DNA of 64,000 nt from Tetranychus cinnabarinus (Eukaryota; Arthropoda; Arachnida; Trombidiformes; Tetranychidae), in the NCBI GenBank assembly GCA_022266195.1, contig WHVY01000001.1, positions 10,602,001 through 10,666,000 on the forward strand, in the 5' to 3' direction. The notes beneath the pieces are model-generated. The model worked only from the letters and a program-made list of their open reading frames with translations. It made no database searches and had not been told where the DNA came from. Position 1 is the stretch's first letter; every line of letters starts with the position of its first letter. Below, piece by piece: positions 56,148-64,000 of this stretch. A program made the translations under genes and the position numbers.

Positions 56148-57543
56148 TCAATTATAAAGTGGCATTAAATTGTTTGCCGATTCAACTCCTTTTAATTTCA
56201 TTTTCAATTCGTGATTCTCTTTTTTAAGATTTTCTCGTTCAGAGAGAAGCCAATCAGCTAAGAATTGTTCTTGTGTACTGGCAATCTCAACCGATTCCCG
56301 GAATCGAAGCTGAGCCATGTAGAGTTTCTGTTTGTGTCCTAGAAGAGTTATTCCAATCTTTTCAAAATCAGCTTCATTGAGAGTTAAGAAACAATACAAA
56401 TCAATTCCGTGAGAATTAAATAATTGCGAATACTGTGGAAGACCTATTCTCTTTAATAGAGAGTCAAGGTTCTCGGGAAGCGGTGAACGGCTTTCAGAAC
56501 GTGAACAGTCATTTTGCTCGCTCATTGGAAGCCGGCGTTTACCCATAAGTCCTTCAATGGTTAATTGAGGTGTGAAACCGTTATTTACACAAAATGGTGA
56601 TGATGGAGAAGATGGTGTGAACTGACGACCTCCTAATGGAGACCACTCACGATTCAAAGATAGATAAGGACTGTAATAATCACAGGTTGAACTATCATCG
56701 TTTTTCTTGTTGTTTCCGTTTCCATTGGAAAAAGGTGAAGAGTCTTCAATGATTGGCCTTATATTTTCTTGTGAGATAATTATATCGGGTTTAGTTGTTG
56801 ATGTGATCTTATTTGATGAAATTGTTACATTTTGACCTCTATTGCTTGCATGCTTGCTATAGCTGTTGTTATTATTATTAGCGTTGTTGTTACCATTAGA
56901 GTTACCATTTGCTGGTGAAGCATCAGAACGACCTTTTGTTAAAGGTCGAGTTCGAGAAGCTGAGCTAACTAAAGAGGAAGAAGCTGAAGTAGATGAGGTT
57001 GCATTTGTCGATGAAGAGGAGCGACTTTTTCCTTGAATCTTGAGAAGCTTAGCAATAATTTTGTTTCTTCCATGGCCTGAGTGTATAGCATAATAAGCCG
57101 CATTATGACCTTGAGTATCAGTCATGTCAATATCAGCAGCGCCAAGGGTGATAAGAACCTCAATACAACGAGTGTGTCCACAAGAAGCAGCTAACATTAA
57201 CGGGGTTCGACCTTGAATCTTTTCGGTAATATTTACATTGGCTCCATAATCAATCAGCATTTTGACTACATTGTAGTGACCATAATGGGCTGCATACATT
57301 AATGGAGTCCATCCGGATTCATTTTGAAGGTCAACATTTCTTTAAAGAGAAAAAGAAAAAGGTCAGTATCACAACTGAAAATAAACGTAGAAGAAAATTT
57401 ACTGCGAAATGAAAAAATACTTACGCTCCTTGTTGAAGAAGTCTGTGGACTAGACCAAGATCTCCAATGCTTGCGGCTGCCAATAAATCCATTTCTGGAG
57501 ACATTTCATTAGTGTAGTCATAAGAAATCGGGAGAACTTCCAT
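56148..57543 (-). CDS. ANKS3: ANKS3-like ankyrin repeat and SAM domain protein (2 exons)
   Basis: Exon 1 (57543-57425) and exon 2 (57339-56148) join across an 85-bp intron (GC/GTAAGT ... TTTAAAG/A) with the split codon giving Ala in LLQQGANVDL; 436 residues. Ankyrin repeats cover about residues 13-130 (SGWTPLMYAAHYGHYNVVKMLI, then GRTPLMLAASCGHTRCIEVL). A Ser/Asn-rich disordered linker follows (about 130-325). The SAM domain (about 330-395: NLDSLLKRIGLPQYSQLF ... DFEKIGITLLGHKQKL) matches ANKS3 best. A short coiled coil ends the chain (ERENLKKENHELKMKLKG). In vertebrates ANKS3 binds ANKS6/NEK8 or BICC1-type partners at cilia. It is shorter and has fewer ankyrin repeats than mammalian ANKS3, so orthology is likely but not proved. 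Confidence 0.85.
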
Positions 57544-59932
57544 TTTTAAGAATACAATACGATACAATCAAAAAGAGATCAGATAACAGTCAAATTTAAG
57601 AAAAATTAACAAAAACAATAAATATCTACACAAATTACAAAATGTAAAAGATCAACAACAGGTCAATAGCAAAACATGAAAATTTAGATGAAATGAGAAA
57701 AGTGTTCCAATGTGTTGATGAGGATGATGATGAAGATGAAGATGATGGTGATGATGAGAGTGAAGACTTTACTTGTAGCCAACTAATAAGGCATCCAACA
57801 AAGCCTATTGTTTTATAAGAAACTGAAAGACAATACAACACATGTAACCATTAACTTCACCAATAGAAAAATGTAAAACAGCGTCATAAGAGGTGGTTAA
57901 ATCTTATTGGTTAAAATTTGATTAAACTTAACATTCCATTTAAGATTTTGATAATTTTTTTAAATACGCATTAGCAGCCAATTTTTGTGAAATTCAAAAT
58001 TTAAAAACAATTCGCACGAAATGCAGGTTGAAGGTGAAAATAGAGCTTCTCACGGTAATCAGCTGAAAGCAAGTTAATCCTTTCAAGTAGACTACAAAAT
58101 CTGTATTTACTTCTGATTCACCAGTGTAACCAAGTTAATCTTTGTCTTCACCGACAATCCAACCTTTCGGTTTAATTGTGAACCTTTGGCTCACAAAAGT
58201 AAAAGTTACTTTTTTTTGTCTAAAACAGCATAATTAGTGACCCTTCAGGGTTCAACAAAGTTCCCAAGAAGATAACCTTTGACTTTAAGTCAATCTGTAA
58301 ACAAATAATCTCTATTTTGTGCTTTTGTAAGTGAGTAAAATTGCCGATGTTTCAAAATCAATTAGCACAAGCAATTTTCACAGTTTAACAGTTGTTACAA
58401 TACAAATTTTTCTCCACTTTCACGGTAGTTTGATACAACTTAATTATATAACAATTTAAACCAATTAATTTCAATCATAAATATCGTATTTCAAAAAACA
58501 AGAAATATTCTTTTCCACTCAACATCCATTGCCAAACCAGTTTAACCAATCTTGATGTAACTGTGAAATTTTTTGCTTCATTATTGTGATAACCCAAAAT
58601 ATCGGGTTAACAGTTGGTTAAAAATTGGTGTAAGTGATCGTCTGATTAGCATTTTGGGCTTAAAGACAAATGATTATCAATTAACAAAAATAAACAAGTG
58701 TTGTGTTTACAAGTTTTAATGAAATATTCAGTACAAAATTATCACATGTTGGTAGTAAATATATTTTATGTGTTTAATAACAATTTGTTTGATTTATATG
58801 TAAATATTTATAATATTACAATTGAAGTTTCATTCAGAATTGAAATGAAATATGAAGATACAAAAATGGTTCAAAGTTTATCTCCCGGAAAAATCAATTG
58901 TTGACAATCAATAAAACGCAACCAAATGTTGTGCTTTGATTAACACAGAATACACAAGAGGAGAGGAACATCAGAAAAAAAACTGGTTAAACCATTTGAT
59001 TTGTAATCCAATTGTAATTAACACCAAAGGTTTGCATTAATAAACTATTTCGAGACATGATTCAGTAATGATAGAAACGATATGCATATCAACTATTGTA
59101 ATTTAATTTCTCATCATTTGGTTAAAATTATCACTTATTACAAAAAGAGATTTTTGACTCATAAAAAATGAAAATATCTACATGATCTAGTAAAATAATG
59201 GGCTTTTCATTGTTGAAACTCACTGTTGAATCTCATCATCATCATTGATATCATGTTTACAAAAAAATTGTTATGTTTACTTGATTGACAATTTAAAGGG
59301 TATCAAACAGAAAAAACAGTTAACAATTTCAATGGGAGATTAATCGAGATTAATCTAGCAGATGTCGTGATTGTTGTTGAACATAACGATTAAAATTAAC
59401 TAATCTATGATCACAGAAGGAAGAGATCTGAGCTGAAATTCAAATCATGACTTGAAAAGTCAATGCAAATAATGTTTGCTCAATTTCATCTGGTTACAAA
59501 TTATACATAGGAGAAAGGTCAGAGATTGTCAACACTCAAGATCAAAAGGATTAAGGTTGAAGGTTAATCTTGCTTATAACCTGGTGAAGACTGGTGATGA
59601 AGATGGACCTTAATTCGGAGGCAGTTGTTCATTAAGGAATGATGAATGTTTCTTGGTAAAAAAAACATGATCAGGATTACAATTTTGGTTCAGTTTTTTT
59701 AAAAATTCATGATAAGAAGTGAGCTAAATTTCATCCTTTCTTTGCTGGTAACTCAAAAAGGTAGAAAAGACGAATCTCTTCTTCTTTATTAGACAATCTA
59801 AACAAAATAAATTCAATTTTTGTCAGTTCCATTGTCAGCAAGATTCATCAATTTCAAGCCTTTGAGATCTGATCAAAATTGAATCAATTTGTTTGCTTAA
59901 ACGCCCCTCACTTTCAATCTTTTACTTTTACA
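57544..59932. other. Intergenic interval, nothing recognised
   Basis: About 2.4 kb between the ANKS3-like start and the TBC1D9 3' end. A GAT-rich microsatellite lies at about 57715-57760. Short frames elsewhere (for example 58698-58904 +) have random AT-rich composition. No exon is supported. Confidence 0.6.
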
Positions 59933-62900
59933 TTAATCAGCTTTAGCATTGCCAATAAAACTAGATGTACGATCAAACCTACGATTACGCAGTTTTTGCA
60001 ATGCTTCATTTAGTTTGGGTTTTCTCTCGAAAAAGTTAACCAAAGCTTCTTCAATGAACAAAGCTGCCTGAAATAGTTCAAAAGTGATAAATCCACCTTC
60101 AGCGTTGATATGATGTTCATCTCCAAATATTGATGCTTGACTTACAATGTCGAAACTCTCGACTGATTTAGAATCTGAGGTTGGACTTTTAGATGCTGCT
60201 TGACCTTCTTCTTGATTCTGTTCCCGAAGTTGATAGGCGAGTTCACCAATCTTGAATAGCGTAGTACAAACGGAAGCTACACAATGATACATTCGTTGTT
60301 CCTCAGGTGATCCAGAGAAAATATCATAAAGAGTTTTCCAAAGTTCAACAAATTGATCTTGTTTCATTGGAGGAAGAGCTTTGTATTCATGACAAGGGTG
60401 TAGAGTAACATTAACACTGCTGGATGACGGTGGGGATGATGCTAAAGTTGATGTAGTACTTGATGGTCCAGAGACGATTTCAAAGCTTTTTGAGGGTGAA
60501 GATGAAGGGACAACGAAACGACTTGGTATTATTTCTGAAATTTTGATTGGAGGATCATTACCGGGTAATAATTCGGCTGAACATGAAGAAGAGCTGCAAG
60601 ATAATTTGCCGAAATATTCAGTTGCCTCAGTAGCTTCTTCAGCTTCTTCTACATCAGATTCTGACTCTGGTAAAGAACCATTTGGGTTTTCTGTATCAAG
60701 AAGTGGAATGAGATGACAAGCGTATAAAAGTTTGAGACGAACTTCAACATCTGATTTAAACATGATTGCTATGATGATAAGAAATTGTAAGAAATTAATG
60801 AAACCATCGCCATCTTCATCAAGAATCTTGAAAACCCGTAAAGCTAGTGTTTCAGCATTATCACCATCAGTCCATGAAGATATTTGGTGAAAATAACCTT
60901 TAAATTGGTCAAAATCTAATTTGTACATATCATAAAATGGTTTAGATGGATCCCAGGTAGACGATGATTGAGATGTTGCTCGGCCCCAATATTGTTGACG
61001 AAGTTGCTCTTCTTTCACAATTGCGTATAGATTTTGGATTTCTTCTGATTTTAAATAATGATTAACAAATGGATTACTTTGAACACTGCGAATAACACTT
61101 CTCATGTTGTTATCTTCCAGAGTTTGGACAACTTTAATACGACGATCAAATCGAAATTTTTCAATCATTGCAGTAGTTAAAAAACCATATTTTGTATATG
61201 AATCATTGATCAATTCATTTATCTCGGTGACTTTCTAGAAAGTTGAATAAAAAAGAGGATGAATTATGAAAAAAAGATTAGAAATGATTAGAAATAGTTA
61301 ATGATAAGTTTGATGGACATAATTTTTATGACAAAGGTGATAATATAACAAGTAATACATTTACCTGATTAAATCTTTTGGAAACTGGTCCATAAGTGAC
61401 TGAATGAGCTAGATGAGATGAAGCGTCATGATTTGTAATATTCTCGAGAAACCCTGTCAACACTGTCATTGCTTCGCCATCATCTTTACACTTTAACAAT
61501 GCTTCTTGGTTAGATTCAAGGATCGATAAAGCAATTTGGAAGACGACTTTAGCTCCATCATAAAAGAAACAGTCCATAATATGAATAGCTGATTCAAAAG
61601 GTATGACAGATAGAAAAATTGTTAGGAACCATGAGAGTGAGATCATATTCAATATCCCGTAGGGTTCCAATTTTTGATATAATTGAGGTAGATGTGTTTT
61701 CACCAGCTCTTCTAGGACTCCTTGATCAACTAAGGCACCGATTACTTTAGTATTGTAATAATCAGGGAGAAGACGTTCACATAAAGCAACCAACAACCAA
61801 AAAGCTTCTTCTTCAGAAGCAAATAATAACAATACCGAGGTTACAATGTTCATAGCTTGACAATAGCCAATACTTGGATTTCTGTAAGCATAAGCATTGA
61901 GAACCCGTCGAAGAGAGTTAATACCAACAGGTGATTGAAAGGCAGGATGCTCGGGTAAAGATCGGTGTAAATCTCGTTCAATTTCATCAGATGCAACACA
62001 TTTACGACCTGTACTTGCTTCGACCATTTGTTGAAAATAACCTTGATTTGATTCCAATTCATTGATTGCTCCAGAATAAAGCATCCACAATTCACCACGA
62101 TATTTATCTGGAATACCTTTCACAACCAATTCACGAGCCTTAGGAGTCCGATAAGTGGACACACCTCGTCCATAATCACTAAAATAAAGATCCCAAAGGT
62201 TTTCACGTACAGCTTCTTTAGCTTGAACTTCAGGCTCTTTAGGCATAGCAAAAAGTTCATTCAAAGGTCGCTGGATTTCGAACTCATTATCACCATCAGG
62301 TTTCGAAACAGACGAGGACGTATTTGTGCTGAATTGAATGAAGGAAAAATTTCTATGTTAATTAATCTGAAACCCAATCTTTTCTTTGTAATGAGAATGA
62401 AAACAGATCGAGTGTTGAATGCTAACCTTTTGTCCTCAGGAAGCTTTTCAAGCATTTCTGAAATCTTTTGAATTAAAAAGTCTCGGTCGTCAATGTAAGA
62501 AAACAGGAAATTTGATTTTTTTCGAGTTGATATGAGGATAGCATTGACACACGGAGGTCCACCATGATTATCAACTTTTTCTGACAATAATATGTCCCTC
62601 ATGGGAATGATAAGAGAGACTGACTGAGGTGTCTAATGCATGGTGATAAGTAATAATGAAAAAAGACAACTCATTAACGACAATTGATCTTGAATTGAAA
62701 AACCAGAATGACAACAAAAGGTGAATATAAATAAGTTTAAGTGTGCACACGCATTAAATTATCTGAGGGCTAAGATTGGGTATTGGAAATTGAATTTATC
62801 TTACCCTGCTTCCAAAACAAATGTAATTTGTAGATAAAAACAGTTTACCCCAAACATGTTGCTTATTGTAGGGTGTCCAAAGCATACAGGGTAAAGTTCC

Positions 62901-63473
62901 ATCAAGTTTTTCTTGAACAGGTAAACGGAAAGCCATCCGGTAAGCCTCACTTATCTGCTTAGCATCCAAATCTCTTTTGAGAAATGATACCTTTCGTGGA
63001 GCATTTTTAGAAGTTTTAACGACAAGATCAAGATCAGCCTGATATGAGCCAACCTTCTCATCGGTCATTAAACTTTTCATCGCAATATTAGCTAACTGTT
63101 GGATTAATCTATATGTTTCTGAGGGCTTTAAAAACATTGAAAAATTGTAAGCTTCATCATTAGCAGAAATTATAATTGTATCTGGAAACAAAACTGTATT
63201 CTTTTTTTCGATATGCTGTACGTCAGTCCATTTGATTGTCAGCTTGATTTTGGTACCAAAAAAATGGGAATAAAAAGAGCAATGGTTGATACTGAGAAAC
63301 ATTGTTCCTTGTCTAGGTACTTTTCCTCGCCAAAGGTTACACGAGTAGTAATTAACAAGTTTCTCCTCCTCTGGCATTGCAAAGAGATGGTGAAATTTTC
63401 TGGAAGCAATTTGAAATCCTCTGGAATCAACATTCTGAATAGTTGTTGAAGCAGCTGATGAATTAGTAGCCAT
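59933..63473 (-). CDS. TBC1D9: TBC1D9-type Rab GTPase-activating protein (4 exons)
   Basis: Exons 63473-62805, 62623-62427, 62328-61365 and 61234-59933 join in consistent phases (0, 2, 0) with GT-AG introns of 181, 98 and 130 bp; 1043 residues. Two GRAM domains come first (KFHHLFAMPEEEKLVNYYSC near 26; LPVQEKLDGTLPCMLWTP near 190). The TBC domain is at about 345-565, with IERDLHRSLPEHPAF (Arg finger) and IGYCQAMNIV (Gln finger), and an EF-hand (LDEDGDGFINFLQF) lies near 740. It would accelerate GTP hydrolysis by Rab proteins in vesicle traffic, with possible Ca2+ input. The usual 130-140 residues before the first GRAM domain are absent. The chosen ATG has a good context, but missing upstream exons beyond 63473 cannot be excluded. 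Confidence 0.92.
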
Positions 63474-64000
63474 TTCTTGAAAAGTATGGATCTCTTTTCC
63501 GATTACAACTGAGTAGAGTGAGTTAACACATTAGGTTAGCAACAGGAATCAACTAAACATAGGTTAAAGAGAACTGTAAGAATTGGTGAAGATAAACTTA
63601 ATAAATTAAAAAAATATGCAATTGATTACATTGTGATTGTAATTTCATTTCTGGCTAACAAAAACAAAAACAAGGCCCACTCATTTTGCTTTATTTACAT
63701 CACATCACTACCTCAGTGCTGCCATCTCTTATGTAATCTTTGTTTAAACTAGATTGTTTTGATTATTTTTTCACAATCACATTCAAAAGGTAAATCAGTT
63801 TGATTGACTTTAAATTTTTATGCGGTCAAAGAGTAATAATTTCGATGACTTCACAATTTTATCAATTTTTTATGAATTTAATCATTTAAAACGGTGACCA
63901 ACTAGTTTGAAAGTGTTAGGGGAGGATTGACGGTAAGTGTTTCGTTACAACTCTGGTTATTATTCATTTGCTAATGTAAATTGATACTCTTCTGTGAACA
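63474..64000. other. Upstream flank of the TBC1D9-type gene
   Basis: AT-rich 5' flank at the window edge. I see no convincing upstream coding exon of the TBC1D9 gene on the minus strand, nor the start of another gene. Confidence 0.5.

Noticed and set aside
1..64000. CRISPR arrays, bacterial operons or phage-like genes
   Set aside because: No regularly spaced direct repeats with unique spacers; gene content, introns and poly(A) signals are eukaryotic.

Overview
This window is eukaryotic nuclear DNA from an arthropod. It is AT-rich, genes lie on both strands, introns follow GT-AG, and it contains metazoan genes (OGT, nanos, an RREB1/hindsight zinc-finger factor, CDC45, RNF170, TBC1D9). The cuticle protein has an R&R-type chitin-binding domain ending in the TNEPGT motif that I associate with arachnids. 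A protein of about 30% serine with a signal peptide resembles spider-mite silk proteins. Together these suggest a mite, with a spider mite (Tetranychus-like) as the best guess; this is inference from gene content, not a database match.

Layout. 1-4580: gene-free, microsatellite and polypyrimidine DNA leading into an RREB1/hindsight-type gene (4581-8093, +). 8094-13841: about 5.7 kb without a recognisable gene, with ATC/GAT microsatellites. 13842-14580: a cuticle protein whose first coding exon is only two codons. 16271-22913: DDHD2-type phospholipase (-), CDC45 (-) and a mitochondrial seryl-tRNA synthetase-family gene (+); the last two are divergent around a promoter with an E2F-type site. 23661-24080: unknown small secreted protein (-). 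25721-30420: a four-exon histidine-rich secreted protein (+) with a 3.7 kb first intron. 30875-32253: RNF170 (-, three exons). 33588-35087: secreted serpin (-). 37540-38943: Ser-rich silk-like protein (-).

41021-49936 is an accessory, retroelement-type block. It holds an intact non-LTR (LINE) ORF2 (-), two LINE ORF1-like proteins with zinc knuckles on opposite strands (44847-45698 +, 48646-49755 -), an unrecognised ORF (47537-48394 -), and a two-exon gene (45904-47466 +) whose product reads as a ubiquitin-specific protease (peptidase C19) with Cys and His boxes. The two ORF1-type proteins each have a TATAAATA promoter motif and point towards each other, with convergent overlapping 3' ends near 47.5 kb. 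This combination of deubiquitinase-like and ORF1-like genes is the most unusual part of the window.

After the block come OGT (50555-53981, +, three exons), nanos (54654-55241, -), an ANKS3-like ankyrin/SAM protein (56148-57543, -) and a TBC1D9-type Rab GAP (59933-63473, -, four exons). No tRNA, rRNA or CRISPR array was found. Many real genes are split across short introns; I joined exons by splice sites and reading phase and checked the joins against family alignments from general knowledge.
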